Source of the DNA: Flavobacterium chungbukense
GTDB taxonomy: Bacteria; Bacteroidota; Bacteroidia; Flavobacteriales; Flavobacteriaceae
DNA length: 64,000 nucleotides
Reading direction: 5' to 3'
Assembly (NCBI RefSeq): GCF_020805785.1
Contig: NZ_JAJGZV010000004.1
Span: 282,592 to 346,591, forward strand
Shown: one piece after another, positions 16,086 through 24,662 of the stretch
Layout: each line of letters starts with the position of its first letter
Numbering within the stretch: the first letter of the stretch is position 1
Notes under the pieces: generated by a model
Told to the model about the DNA's origin: nothing
The model's database searches: none
Seen by the model: only the letters and a program-made list of their open reading frames with translations
Made by a program: the position numbers and the translations under genes

Positions 16086-18689
16086 ATGCTAAAGAAAGTT
16101 TTAAAAATAAGTGCCATCGTTATTGTGATATTTGTTGCTGCATTATTTGCCTTGCCTTTTTTATTTAAAGATCAGATCAAAGCCAAAATTGTCGAAGCTA
16201 TTAACGAAAGTGTTGATGCGAAAGTTAGTTTTACAGATGCTGATTTAAGTTTATTTAAAAATTTCCCGAACGCAACTGTTGGGATTGAAAAACTGGTTAT
16301 TATTAACAAAGCACCTTTTGAAGGTGACACTTTGGTTTCGCTTGGCGAATTAAATTTAAAAATGAGTGTTAAAGAACTTTTTAAAGGAAAAGACGAACCA
16401 TTAAACATTCAAGGAATTAGTTCTACAAACGGATTAGTAAATATTATTTTCAACAAAGACGGCGTTGGAAACTTTGATATCGCGTTAAAAGATAAGAAAG
16501 AGGATAAAAAAGATGAAGCAAGCAAACCGCTTTCTTTAAAAATCCAAAATTACAAAATCGAAAATTTTACTTTTAGATATATCGATCAAGGTTCTAAAAT
16601 TAAAATGGTAATTGACAGTTTAAATCACGAAGGAACTGGAGATTTTACCAATTCAAAATTAGATTTGAATACCAAAACAACTGCTAAAGTTTCATTGGAT
16701 CTGGATAAAATGAATTACATGAAAAATGTAAAACTTACTTTAGATGCCATCCTCGGAATTGATTTAGATAAAAGCAAATATACTTTTAAAGAAAATAAAG
16801 CTTTAATCAATCAATTGCCTTTAGAGTTTGACGGTTTTATTCAAATGGCTGAGAACAAACAGATTTATGATTTAAAATTTAAAACCCCGACTTCTTCTTT
16901 TACAAACTTCTTAGGTTTAATTCCGTCTGCATATGCTTCTAGTTTAGACGGTGTAAAAACCACCGGCGATTTTACCGTAAAAGGTTTTGCAAAAGGAGAA
17001 TTAACAGAAACTACGGTTCCTAAATTTAATGTCGAAATTGCGTCAAACAACGCCTCTTTCCAATATCCAAATCTTCCGAAATCAGTTCAGAATATTGTTA
17101 TTGATACTAAAATCATTAATGAAACAGGAATTTTAAACGACACTTACGTGAATTTAGATAAGCTGTCTTTTAGAATCGATCAAGATATTTTTAATGCTAA
17201 AGCGAATATCAAAAACATAACTGTAAATCCAATAATTGATGCAGCATTAAAAGGAACAATCAACTTGGCTAATCTTTCAAAAGCGTATCCAATTAAAATG
17301 GATAAACCTTTGGCAGGGATTTTAAAAGCCGATGTTACTACCAATTTTGATATGGCTTCTGTTGAAAAAAGTCAATACCAAAACATCAAAAATGCGGGTA
17401 CAATGAGTTTGTCAGGATTTAAATATACTGATGAAAACAATAAATCAATGAACATCAGCACTGCTTTAGTAGAATTCAATCCGAGCAGAATCAACTTAAA
17501 ACAATTTGATGCTACAACTGGAAAAAGTGACATTAGCATTAATGGAGTTTTGGAGAATTTCTATGGTTTTATGTTTAAAAAGCAAGAACTGAGAGGAAAC
17601 TTCAACATGAGTTCAAATCAATTGGCGGTTGATGATTTTATGACTTCTGGAGAACCTTCAAAAGCAGAAACGAAAACAGCGGCTAAACCAGCTGAAGCCA
17701 TGAAGATTCCTGCTTTCTTAAACTGTACTTTGAATGCAAAAGCAACAACTGTTTTATATGACAATTTAAAATTAAAAGATGTTTCTGGAAGATTGTTGAT
17801 TAAAGACGAAAAAGCAACTTTAGAAAATTTCAAAACCAATATTTTTGGAGGATCAATTGGTCTTAACGGAGCAGTTTCTACAAAAGAAAAAGTGCCAACT
17901 TTTGATATGAATTTAGGTTTCAATCAAGTTGATATTGCACAGACTTTTACACAATTGGATATGATGAAAAAAATCGCTCCGATTGCTGGAATCATTAACG
18001 GAAAATTGAATTCGACTATTAAATTGAATGGAAATTTGGATGCAAAAGAATTAACACCAGATTTAAAATCAATTTCTGGAGATTTAATTGGCCAGTTGCT
18101 TTCTACAACGGTAAATTCTCAAAATTCAACTTTACTTAAAGCTTTAAGTTCTAATGTGAAATTTGTTGATTTAAATAAGGTCAATTTGAATGATATTAAA
18201 GCCGCTTTGACTTTTGATAATGGAAAAGTAAACATCAAACCTTTTGATATTAAATACCAAGACATTAAAGTAACAGTTGGCGGAACTCACGGTTTTGACC
18301 AAACAATGAATTATAACTTAAAATTTGATGTACCAGCTAAATATTTAGGAACGGAAGCCAACAATTTAATCGCTAAATTATCTCCTGCTGATGCATCAAA
18401 ATTAGATAACATTCCAATTAACGCAACTTTGACTGGAAACTTTTCGAATCCTAAAATAAATACTGATATGAAAACTGCTGTAAGTAATTTGACCACGCAA
18501 TTGGTAAATCAGCAGAAAGAAAAACTGACTCAAAAAGGTACTTCAGCGCTTACAGATTTAATCAATAAAAACACAAAAGCTAAAGATACAACGCAAGCTG
18601 CAAAAGCAGAAAAAGAACAAAAAACTCAAGAAGTTACTAAAAAAGCAAGTGATTTATTGAATGGTCTTTTTAAGAAAAAGAATCCGTAA
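16086..18689 (+). CDS. AsmA-like family protein
   Basis: An 867-residue envelope protein. An N-terminal signal-anchor (about residues 4-26, VLKISAIVIVIFVAALFALPFLF) is followed by the AsmA start signature (VDAKVSFTDADLSLFKNFPNATVGIEKL) and by long repetitive beta-strand segments. The C-terminal AsmA region holds FKTNIFGGSIGLNGAVS and LDAKELTPDLKSISGDLIGQL. The last 60 residues are a Lys/Gln/Thr-rich helix. AsmA-family proteins are long grooved bridges thought to move lipids between membranes or assist outer-membrane assembly; which role applies here is unknown. It is a single gene with a full promoter and a terminator. Confidence 0.88.
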   Translation: MLKKVLKISAIVIVIFVAALFALPFLFKDQIKAKIVEAINESVDAKVSFTDADLSLFKNFPNATVGIEKLVIINKAPFEGDTLVSLGELNLKMSVKELFKGKDEPLNIQGISSTNGLVNIIFNKDGVGNFDIALKDKKEDKKDEASKPLSLKIQNYKIENFTFRYIDQGSKIKMVIDSLNHEGTGDFTNSKLDLNTKTTAKVSLDLDKMNYMKNVKLTLDAILGIDLDKSKYTFKENKALINQLPLEFDGFIQMAENKQIYDLKFKTPTSSFTNFLGLIPSAYASSLDGVKTTGDFTVKGFAKGELTETTVPKFNVEIASNNASFQYPNLPKSVQNIVIDTKIINETGILNDTYVNLDKLSFRIDQDIFNAKANIKNITVNPIIDAALKGTINLANLSKAYPIKMDKPLAGILKADVTTNFDMASVEKSQYQNIKNAGTMSLSGFKYTDENNKSMNISTALVEFNPSRINLKQFDATTGKSDISINGVLENFYGFMFKKQELRGNFNMSSNQLAVDDFMTSGEPSKAETKTAAKPAEAMKIPAFLNCTLNAKATTVLYDNLKLKDVSGRLLIKDEKATLENFKTNIFGGSIGLNGAVSTKEKVPTFDMNLGFNQVDIAQTFTQLDMMKKIAPIAGIINGKLNSTIKLNGNLDAKELTPDLKSISGDLIGQLLSTTVNSQNSTLLKALSSNVKFVDLNKVNLNDIKAALTFDNGKVNIKPFDIKYQDIKVTVGGTHGFDQTMNYNLKFDVPAKYLGTEANNLIAKLSPADASKLDNIPINATLTGNFSNPKINTDMKTAVSNLTTQLVNQQKEKLTQKGTSALTDLINKNTKAKDTTQAAKAEKEQKTQEVTKKASDLLNGLFKKKNP

Positions 18690-18695
18690 TTTTTA

Positions 18696-18735
18696 AGATG
18701 CTAAGGTTCTAAGGGACTGAGGCGCTAAGGTTTTA
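18696..18735. repeat. Dispersed CTAAG-type intergenic repeat
   Basis: GATGCTAAGGTTCTAAGGGA followed by CTGAGGCGCTAAGG. Same family, opposite orientation, as the element near 4530-4570. Confidence 0.55.
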
Positions 18736-18744
18736 TTATCATAA

Positions 18745-18778
18745 AAAATCCTGTTCGTAAGAACAGGATTTTCTTTTT
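18745..18778. terminator. Bidirectional terminator between convergent genes
   Basis: Perfect 12-bp stem AAAATCCTGTTC/GAACAGGATTTT with a 4-nt GTAA loop, A-run on the left and T-rich on the right. Confidence 0.88.
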
Positions 18779-18792
18779 TATATATCGTAATT

Positions 18793-19839
18793 CTACTTTT
18801 TTAGAACTTTTTTTATTGCTTTTATAAAATCTGGAACACCTAAAACGTTTGTATCTAAACCCAAACTTCCGTTTCCGTAAGGCTCATATTTTTTCATATT
18901 CGAACCAGAAAACAAACCTAATGTAGGCGCTTTTGCAGCACTTGACAAATGCATAATGCCACTGTCTGCTCCAACAAAAACATCTACATTGGCTAAAACA
19001 GATCCAATTTCTCTAATATCTTTACTATAAAAAGTAGGCGCTTCAAAATTGATTTGAGAAACATTTTCTACTGGTAAAACTTCAAAAATATTCTCGTCTG
19101 GAAATTCGTTTTTCAAAACGGTATAAAATTCTGCCCACCAATCAGTACTGTAGCATTTCTCTCCTGTAGCAAAGGTAAAAATTGCAATTGTTCTTTTGTT
19201 CGGATCAATAATTTTATCTAGAGTTTGCTTTCCGTTTGCTATTTCGTCTTTTGATAATTTCAAATCAATTAGCGCAACAGGTTCACTTTTATCTTCAACT
19301 CCAACCTGACTTAAAAAATGTCTGAAATTGTAAACTGGATATTTTGCAATGTGTTCGTAATCTGAATGATTTAAATTAACTCCTTCAGGCAGATTTCCGA
19401 AAAATTTATATTTTGCAGTTGAAAATTTTACGCCAAGTCTTCCGGATGAAGAATTCTGATCTACATTTATGGCGAGATCATAATTTTGTTTTCTAATTAA
19501 AGTCCAAACTTTAAAGTACTTTATTAATTCTTTAAAAGGTTTTTTAGGAAGATGAATAATCTTATCTACATTATCGTAGTTTTCAAAAACAATTGGCGCA
19601 AGAGTGCCTTTTACAAACACATCAATTTTACATCCAGGAAAAGTTTTAGTTACTTCTTCAACCAATGGAGTAATCAAAAGCATATTTCCCAATCTTCCGT
19701 TTGGTCTGCAGATCAGAACTTTTTTAATCTTGCTTTTATCAATTGGCTCAATATTTCTAATGTCTAAATTTCCAACATTCTTGGTTAAACTCTGCATTAG
19801 AGAACGCCTAAAAGCGTTGACTTTTTTTTTGCTACTCAT
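18793..19839 (-). CDS. Glycosyltransferase family 9 (heptosyltransferase-like)
   Basis: A 348-residue cytoplasmic GT-B enzyme related to ADP-heptose:LPS heptosyltransferases. The N-terminal Rossmann domain starts at KVLICRPNGRLGNMLLITPLVEEV. The C-terminal nucleotide-sugar-binding domain contains FVGADSGIMHLSSAAKAPTLGLFSGSN, the GT9 hallmark (DSG-MH-A---P--GL-G). It is expected to extend the LPS core or another surface glycan. Flavobacteria often lack classical heptose, so the donor sugar is uncertain. Single gene, no partner genes adjacent. Confidence 0.9.
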   Translation of the reverse strand: MSSKKKVNAFRRSLMQSLTKNVGNLDIRNIEPIDKSKIKKVLICRPNGRLGNMLLITPLVEEVTKTFPGCKIDVFVKGTLAPIVFENYDNVDKIIHLPKKPFKELIKYFKVWTLIRKQNYDLAINVDQNSSSGRLGVKFSTAKYKFFGNLPEGVNLNHSDYEHIAKYPVYNFRHFLSQVGVEDKSEPVALIDLKLSKDEIANGKQTLDKIIDPNKRTIAIFTFATGEKCYSTDWWAEFYTVLKNEFPDENIFEVLPVENVSQINFEAPTFYSKDIREIGSVLANVDVFVGADSGIMHLSSAAKAPTLGLFSGSNMKKYEPYGNGSLGLDTNVLGVPDFIKAIKKVLKK

Positions 19840-20005
19840 GTGGTATTTGTTTTGTACTAATTGTTTTTGAAACGTTAATTTGCTTTAGCATACCAAAGCT
19901 ATAATTATTTCATCAATTAATTAACACAAAACGATCAAATAAATTGTAATTTTTAAATTAAAATAATTTTAATCTAAAAAAAGATAACAATTTAATAATA
20001 AAACC

Positions 20006-20800
20006 TTACACATTTATCGTTACAACGTACCCTTCAGAACCACGCACATTAAATACAGTACCATTTTCAAACAATAAGTATTGCCCTTTAATTCCAGTTA
20101 GTTTTCCGCTGAAAGAAGGTGTTTTATCCAAATTTAAACTATTTACTTTTGGAGGATAACTCAAAACAGGATAATTTAGCTCATAAACATCATTTTTTTG
20201 AGCGTAAAAATAATCTTTAACCTCAGCAGGAATTAAATTCTCCACTTTTGATTTCTCAAGAATTAAATCACAACCTTCAGCCGTACATTGCAACATTTTG
20301 CGCCAATTGGTTTTATCTGCATAATGATCTTTTAGCGCTACCTCAGTAATTCCAGCCAAATATCGATTTGGAACCTCAACAATTGCAATGGCCTGTGTTG
20401 CTCCTTGGTCAATCCATCTCGTCGGAACTTGGGTTTTACGGGTAACCCCAACTTTGATTTCACTTGATAAAGCCAGATAAACAACGTGTGGTTGCAATTG
20501 GACTTTAGATTCGTATTCTAAATCTCTATCAGCAACTCCTAAATGTGCCGTACTCAATTCTGGTCGCATAATCCAGTCACCAACCGCGGGACTAGAGTAA
20601 AAACAATCGTAACAAAAACCTTGTCGGTAGATTTTTTTCTTTTTACTGCAATTCAAACACTGATAACCTATAAAGTTAATTTCAATTTCTTTATCCAATA
20701 ATTGATTGACATTTAAAAAACTATCTTCGAAAACCAAATAATATTGAATTGGACTTCCAAGTTCGGTTTGCATTTTTGTCAGGACACCTTGATATTGCAT
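20006..20800 (-). CDS. DUF2797 family protein with a four-cysteine zinc motif
   Basis: A 264-residue cytoplasmic protein. Near residue 50 is a C-x2-C...C-x2-C zinc-ribbon-like motif (CLNCSKKKKIYRQGFCYDC). It is followed at about 110-140 by HVVYLALSSEIKVGVTRKTQ and PTRWIDQGA, whose spacing (VYL, KVG, RW-QGA) recalls the GIY-YIG nuclease core. This matches the DUF2797 family; function is unknown. The GIY-YIG resemblance is my inference and I do not see all catalytic residues. Monocistronic. Confidence 0.82.
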   Translation of the reverse strand: MQYQGVLTKMQTELGSPIQYYLVFEDSFLNVNQLLDKEIEINFIGYQCLNCSKKKKIYRQGFCYDCFYSSPAVGDWIMRPELSTAHLGVADRDLEYESKVQLQPHVVYLALSSEIKVGVTRKTQVPTRWIDQGATQAIAIVEVPNRYLAGITEVALKDHYADKTNWRKMLQCTAEGCDLILEKSKVENLIPAEVKDYFYAQKNDVYELNYPVLSYPPKVNSLNLDKTPSFSGKLTGIKGQYLLFENGTVFNVRGSEGYVVTINV

Positions 20801-20931
20801 TCGTATTTTTATTTATTATTGCTGATTTAGATTTATCAAAAGAATTATTTTTTTGTGTTAAAATTCGGGTTATTAGTTAGAATCTTTACCTCAAATCGAA
20901 TGGTTTTTTACAAAAAAACACTATTTTTGAT

Positions 20932-20939
20932 ATGAAGAC
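20932..20939 (+). promoter_or_regulatory. Possible -7 element (TATTTTTG) of the GH3 gene
   Basis: Perfect TAnnTTTG about 100 nt before the GH3 ATG. No TTG at -33 and a long leader, so moderate confidence only. Confidence 0.4.
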
Positions 20940-21040
20940 AAAGTTACTATTTGTCTCTCGATATTCAAATTTTAAGTTTTCTGTTTTTACGTTAATTGCG
21001 TAACTTAAAACCTAAAATCAGTTAACTAAAAAACAAATTC

Positions 21041-22552
21041 ATGCCTTTATCTATAATCAATTCGTTTGCATCTTGGGTTCTTAAACAAAGAATTCATCAA
21101 ATAGAACTTTTTTTAAAATACCCAAATGAAGTTCAGGAAGAATTATTGCACAACTTATTGACGGCATCTGAAAATACGATTATTGGTAAACAATATGATT
21201 TTGCCAGCATCAACTCCTATCAGACATTTTCAGAAAGAGTTCCAATATCAACTTATGAAGAACTACAGCCACTTATAGAACGTACGCGTTTGGGCGAACA
21301 AAACGTTTTTTGGGAGACTCCAATTAAATGGTTTGCAAAATCTAGTGGCACAACCAATGCAAAAAGCAAATTTATTCCTGTAAGTAATGAAGCCTTAGAA
21401 GATTGTCATTATAAAGGAAGTAAAGATTTATTATGTCTTTATTTGAACAACAATGAAGATTCTGAATTGTTTTTAGGAAAAAGTCTTCGATTGGGCGGAA
21501 GTTCTCAAATTTACGAAAACAACAATACTTTCTTTGGGGATTTATCGGCAATTTTAATTGAAAATATGCCTATTTGGGCCGAATTTAGCAGTACCCCAAG
21601 CAGTAAAACTTCGTTAATGAGCGAATGGGAAACTAAAATGGCCGCAATTATTAACGAAACTAAAAATGAAAACGTTACGAGTTTTGCCGGTGTTCCTTCT
21701 TGGATGCTAGTTTTAATGAATAAGGTTTTAGAAAATACAGGCAAACAAAATTTATTGGAACTTTGGCCAAATCTTGAGGTGTATTTTCATGGAGGTGTAA
21801 GTTTTTCTCCATACAAAGAACAATACAAAAAAATTCTACCAAGTTCAGATTTTAAATACTACGAAATTTACAATGCTTCTGAAGGTTTTTTTGCCATCCA
21901 GGATTTGAACTACTCCAGTGATTTATTGCTGATGCTAGACTATGGAATTTTCTACGAATTTATTCCGATGGATACTTATGGAACTCCTAATCAAAAAGTT
22001 GTTCGTTTAGCAGATGTTGAATTAAATAAAAACTACGCAATTGTTATTACAACCAATTCTGGTTTATGGCGTTATTTAATTGGTGATACGGTTCGTTTTA
22101 CATCTTTAAATCCGTATCGAATTAGAGTCACAGGAAGAACCAAACATCATATCAATGTTTTTGGTGAAGAATTAATGGTGGAAAATACCGATCAGGCAAT
22201 TGCAAAAGCATGTCAGGTAACTCAAACAGAAGTAATTGATTACACGGTTGCTCCAATTTTTATGCAAGACAAGGAAAAAGGTGCACACGAATGGATGATT
22301 GAATTTAAGAAACATCCTGCCGATGTTGGTCTTTTCCAAAAAGTTCTGGACGAAACGCTACAAACTTTAAATTCTGATTACGAAGCTAAGCGCTACAATA
22401 ATATGACTTTAAATCCTTTGGTGATTAATGTTGCGCGTGAGAATTTATTTTATGATTGGTTGAAAGAAAGAGATAAATTAGGCGGTCAGCATAAGATTCC
22501 AAGACTTTCTAATCAGAGAGATTATTTGGAGCAATTGAAGGAAATGTGTTAA
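21041..22552 (+). CDS. GH3-family acyl-adenylating enzyme
   Basis: A 503-residue homologue of plant GH3 acyl-acid amido synthetases, members of the adenylate-forming (ANL) superfamily. All three adenylation motifs are present: motif I S101-SGTTNAKSKFIP, motif II YNASEGFFAIQ, and motif III GLWRYLIGDTVRFTS followed by VTGRTKHHINVFGEEL. Plant GH3 enzymes couple hormones (jasmonate, auxin) to amino acids. Bacterial members, common in Bacteroidota, have no established substrate. The adjacent small membrane-protein gene starts 20 nt later and may be cotranscribed. Family membership is secure, the reaction is not. Confidence 0.92.
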   Translation: MPLSIINSFASWVLKQRIHQIELFLKYPNEVQEELLHNLLTASENTIIGKQYDFASINSYQTFSERVPISTYEELQPLIERTRLGEQNVFWETPIKWFAKSSGTTNAKSKFIPVSNEALEDCHYKGSKDLLCLYLNNNEDSELFLGKSLRLGGSSQIYENNNTFFGDLSAILIENMPIWAEFSSTPSSKTSLMSEWETKMAAIINETKNENVTSFAGVPSWMLVLMNKVLENTGKQNLLELWPNLEVYFHGGVSFSPYKEQYKKILPSSDFKYYEIYNASEGFFAIQDLNYSSDLLLMLDYGIFYEFIPMDTYGTPNQKVVRLADVELNKNYAIVITTNSGLWRYLIGDTVRFTSLNPYRIRVTGRTKHHINVFGEELMVENTDQAIAKACQVTQTEVIDYTVAPIFMQDKEKGAHEWMIEFKKHPADVGLFQKVLDETLQTLNSDYEAKRYNNMTLNPLVINVARENLFYDWLKERDKLGGQHKIPRLSNQRDYLEQLKEMC

Positions 22553-22572
22553 TTTATTATATTATTAGAAAC

Positions 22573-22815
22573 ATGAAGAATACAAAATTCAGCGATATGA
22601 GTACCGAAGAACTCATTAAAAATCAGAAAACATTGAAAACAGTTAATACTATTTTTGCTGTGGTGTTATTTATGCTTTTTGCTCTCAATATTTTCATTGT
22701 TTTCAACAAAGGTTTTAGTGCTATGAATGTTGTTCCGATTGCTTTGTTACCTATTCTATTTTTGAATATTAGTAATTTAAAGGAGATTAAGAAGGAATTG
22801 GAATCGAGGAAATAG
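22573..22815 (+). CDS. Small two-helix membrane protein
   Basis: An 80-residue protein: a polar N-terminus (MKNTKFSDMSTEELIKNQKT), two hydrophobic segments (about residues 24-43 and 50-66), and a basic/acidic C-terminal helix (LKEIKKELESRK). It is probably an inner-membrane protein of unknown function. The in-frame TTG-type start at 22546 overlaps the end of the GH3 gene; the ATG at 22573 gives a natural N-terminus and is preferred. I do not recognise a named family with confidence. Confidence 0.7.
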   Translation: MKNTKFSDMSTEELIKNQKTLKTVNTIFAVVLFMLFALNIFIVFNKGFSAMNVVPIALLPILFLNISNLKEIKKELESRK

Positions 22816-22850
22816 CAATTAAAATTTACTGAAATAAAACGATTCACAAC

Positions 22851-22993
22851 TTGAATTGCCTCTAGCTTTAGCTAGTGGTTATAAATACAATTGCTGTTGG
22901 CTTTAGATAAAATTCGCTTTGATTGTTAATTTGGCTAAAGCCGAAAATCAATTTCAATCAATTTTCCTCCAGCTAAAGCAGGAGGCAATTCAA
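22851..22993. repeat. MITE/REP-like palindromic intergenic element
   Basis: A 143-bp element with imperfect terminal inverted repeats. The left arm is TTGAATTGCCTC followed by TAGCTTTAGCTAG. The right arm, on the opposite strand, reads TTGAATTGCCTC followed by CTGCTTTAGCTGGAGG. A second inner pair is GGCTTTAG (22900-22907) and CTAAAGCC (22935-22942). No open frame. Sequences of this kind recur between genes in flavobacteria. Confidence 0.65.
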
Positions 22994-23045
22994 TTAAAAC
23001 TTCTTTTTAAATTTCATTTTTCTTTTGGAATAGATAATTCCACTA

Positions 23046-23143
23046 AACTCGCATGAGGGATAGAAGTGGAAATCCTTTTTGTTTTTTCTTTAAAAACAAA
23101 AAGATTGGAACGGATAGCCCGACCCGGAGGGACATGCCCATAA
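23046..23143 (+). ncRNA. Candidate structured RNA (Flavo-1-like)
   Basis: About 100 nt, much more GC-rich and structured than the surroundings. GCATG (23051-23055) and CATGC (23133-23137) can close the structure. An internal hairpin pairs CTTTTTGTTTTT with AAAAACAAAAAG (about 23075-23104). Two quasi-repeats flank it: GATAGAAGTGGAAATCC and GATTGGAACGGATAGCC. The 3' part is GCCCGACCCGGAGGGACATG, and a terminator follows at once. It resembles a conserved intergenic sequence common in flavobacteria, probably the Flavo-1 RNA motif; I assign that name from memory, without a search. Confidence 0.55.
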
Positions 23144-23144
23144 A

Positions 23145-23185
23145 AAAAACCTCAGCTCTTTTAAAAGACGGAGGTTTTTGTTTTT
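23145..23185 (+). terminator. Terminator after the structured-RNA candidate
   Basis: Outer stem AAAAACCTC/GAGGTTTTT with an inner TCTTTT/AAAAGA pairing, followed by TTTTTGTTTTTATTTT. Confidence 0.7.
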
Positions 23186-23193
23186 ATTTTGAT

Positions 23194-23276
23194 TGTCGAG
23201 TTTCTTGTGGAGATTTCTCCTTCGTCGAAATGACAATATTGTGTTGAACTCTTCGACTTCGCTCAGGGTGACAAAC
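23194..23276. repeat. Two dispersed intergenic repeat units
   Basis: Unit 1 (23194-23234) reads GTCGAGTTTCTTGTGGAGAT, then TTCTCCTTCGTCGAAATGACA. Unit 2 (23250-23275) contains CTTCGACTTCGCTCAGGGTG followed by ACAAA. Both are familiar as recurrent non-coding sequences in Bacteroidota genomes; no coding frame is present. Confidence 0.5.
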
Positions 23277-23282
23277 TAGATT

Positions 23283-24512
23283 TTACATCATATCAATATA
23301 TCTGTCGTGGTATCCTAAAAGATATAGAACACCATCAAGACCTAAACTTGAGATAGACGTTGAAGCGCTTTCTTTTACTTTTGGTTTGGCGTGGAAGGCG
23401 ATTCCAAGACCAGCTAAGTTTAGCATTGGCAAATCGTTTGCGCCGTCTCCAACTGCGATGGTTTGGTTGATGTGAATTCCTTCTTTTTCGGCAATTGCTT
23501 TTAAGTATTCTGCTTTTTTCTGACCGTCTACAATATCACCTAAATATTTACCGGTTAATTTACCGTCTATAATTTCCAGCTGATTGGCGTGAACGTAATC
23601 TATTCCTAGTTCTTTTTGCAAGTATTCTCCAAAATAGGTAAATCCTCCTGAAAGAATTGCGGTTTTATAACCGTAATATTTTAAGGCTTTCATTAAACGA
23701 TGTGCGCCTTGCGTAATTGGCAAATTGATGGCAACATTTTGCAAAACTTCTTCGCTTAAACCTTCAAGCAAAGCCATACGTTTTTTGAAACTTTCGTTGA
23801 AATCAATTTCACCATTCATAGCAGATTCTGTAATTGCTCTAACTTGTTCTCCTACTCCATTCAATTCTGCCAATTCGTCGATTACCTCAGTTTGGATTAA
23901 AGTTGAATCCATATCAAAGCAAACCAAACGGCGGTTTCTTCTATAAATATTATCTTCTTGGAAAGAAATGTCAACATTAAGCGTTCTGGAAATTTCCATA
24001 AAGCTTGCTGTCATAATAATTTTGTTTACAATTTCTCCAGTTACAGACAATTGAATACAAGAGCGAGGATATTCTTCTTTATCAACAACAGAAGTTCTTC
24101 CCGTTAAACGAATAATCGAATCAATATTTAGATTTTGATCTGACATTATTTGGGTCACTGCAGACAGTTGAGAAGCCGCCAACTTTTCGCCTAAAATATT
24201 GATGATGTAACGTTGTTTAGATTGTGATTTTACCCACTTTTCATAATCTTCAATAGAAATCGGAATAAATTTTACTTTTATTTCTAATTCGTAGGCTTTA
24301 AACAATAAATCTTTTAAAACTGGCGCTGACGAAGAACCTGCGGCAATTTCGAACAAAATTCCTAAAGAAAGTGTATCATGAATATCGGCTTGACCAATAT
24401 CTAATATATTGGCATCGTATGTTGCCAAAACAGCTGTTAAACCTGCTGTAACTCCAATTTTATCGTGTCCTGAAACTTTTAATAAAATTATTTCTTTATC
24501 TTCTGCTGCCAT
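23283..24512 (-). CDS. serB: Phosphoserine phosphatase SerB with N-terminal ACT-like region
   Basis: Dephosphorylates phosphoserine, the last step of serine synthesis. With the ATG at 24512 it has 409 residues; a TTG at 24539 would add nine. Residues about 1-185 form two ACT-like regulatory modules (KVSGHDKIGVTAGLTAVLATYDANILDIGQ at the start). The HAD phosphatase follows: nucleophile motif D200-M-D202-ST, motif II LSGGF, and motif IV GDGANDLPMLNLAGLGIAFHAKP. Single gene; downstream lie the repeats and the RNA candidate. Confidence 0.94.
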   Translation of the reverse strand: MAAEDKEIILLKVSGHDKIGVTAGLTAVLATYDANILDIGQADIHDTLSLGILFEIAAGSSSAPVLKDLLFKAYELEIKVKFIPISIEDYEKWVKSQSKQRYIINILGEKLAASQLSAVTQIMSDQNLNIDSIIRLTGRTSVVDKEEYPRSCIQLSVTGEIVNKIIMTASFMEISRTLNVDISFQEDNIYRRNRRLVCFDMDSTLIQTEVIDELAELNGVGEQVRAITESAMNGEIDFNESFKKRMALLEGLSEEVLQNVAINLPITQGAHRLMKALKYYGYKTAILSGGFTYFGEYLQKELGIDYVHANQLEIIDGKLTGKYLGDIVDGQKKAEYLKAIAEKEGIHINQTIAVGDGANDLPMLNLAGLGIAFHAKPKVKESASTSISSLGLDGVLYLLGYHDRYIDMM

Positions 24513-24592
24513 TTTCTTTCTTGAATTTTGAAGCGACAAAAATCGACAATCTATTGTTGATAAAAAAGAATAATCATTGTTTTTTTAAAACG

Positions 24593-24619
24593 AAAAAGCA
24601 CATTTTCATGTGCTTTTTT
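24593..24619 (-). terminator. Terminator of the VOC/SRPBCC cluster
   Basis: Perfect 11-bp stem AAAAAGCACAT/ATGTGCTTTTT with a 4-nt loop, flanked by A/T runs. It lies downstream of the gene ending at 24663. Confidence 0.82.
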
Positions 24620-24662
24620 GAGTAATTTAACAATTATACTTTAGTATTAAAATAACTTAACT

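Noticed and set aside
16172..18496. Several 60-100 residue frames opposite the AsmA-like gene
   Set aside because: They are shadow frames of a repetitive, low-GC coding sequence, with no start context or homology.
20942..21013. Possible 23-residue leader peptide before the GH3 gene (starts MKTKLLFVSRYSN)
   Set aside because: It overlaps the -7 region and shows no regulatory feature or composition bias; expected by chance.
23053..23247. 64-residue open frame across the structured-RNA candidate and repeats
   Set aside because: It crosses a terminator hairpin and recurrent non-coding repeats, and its sequence looks like no protein; treated as chance.
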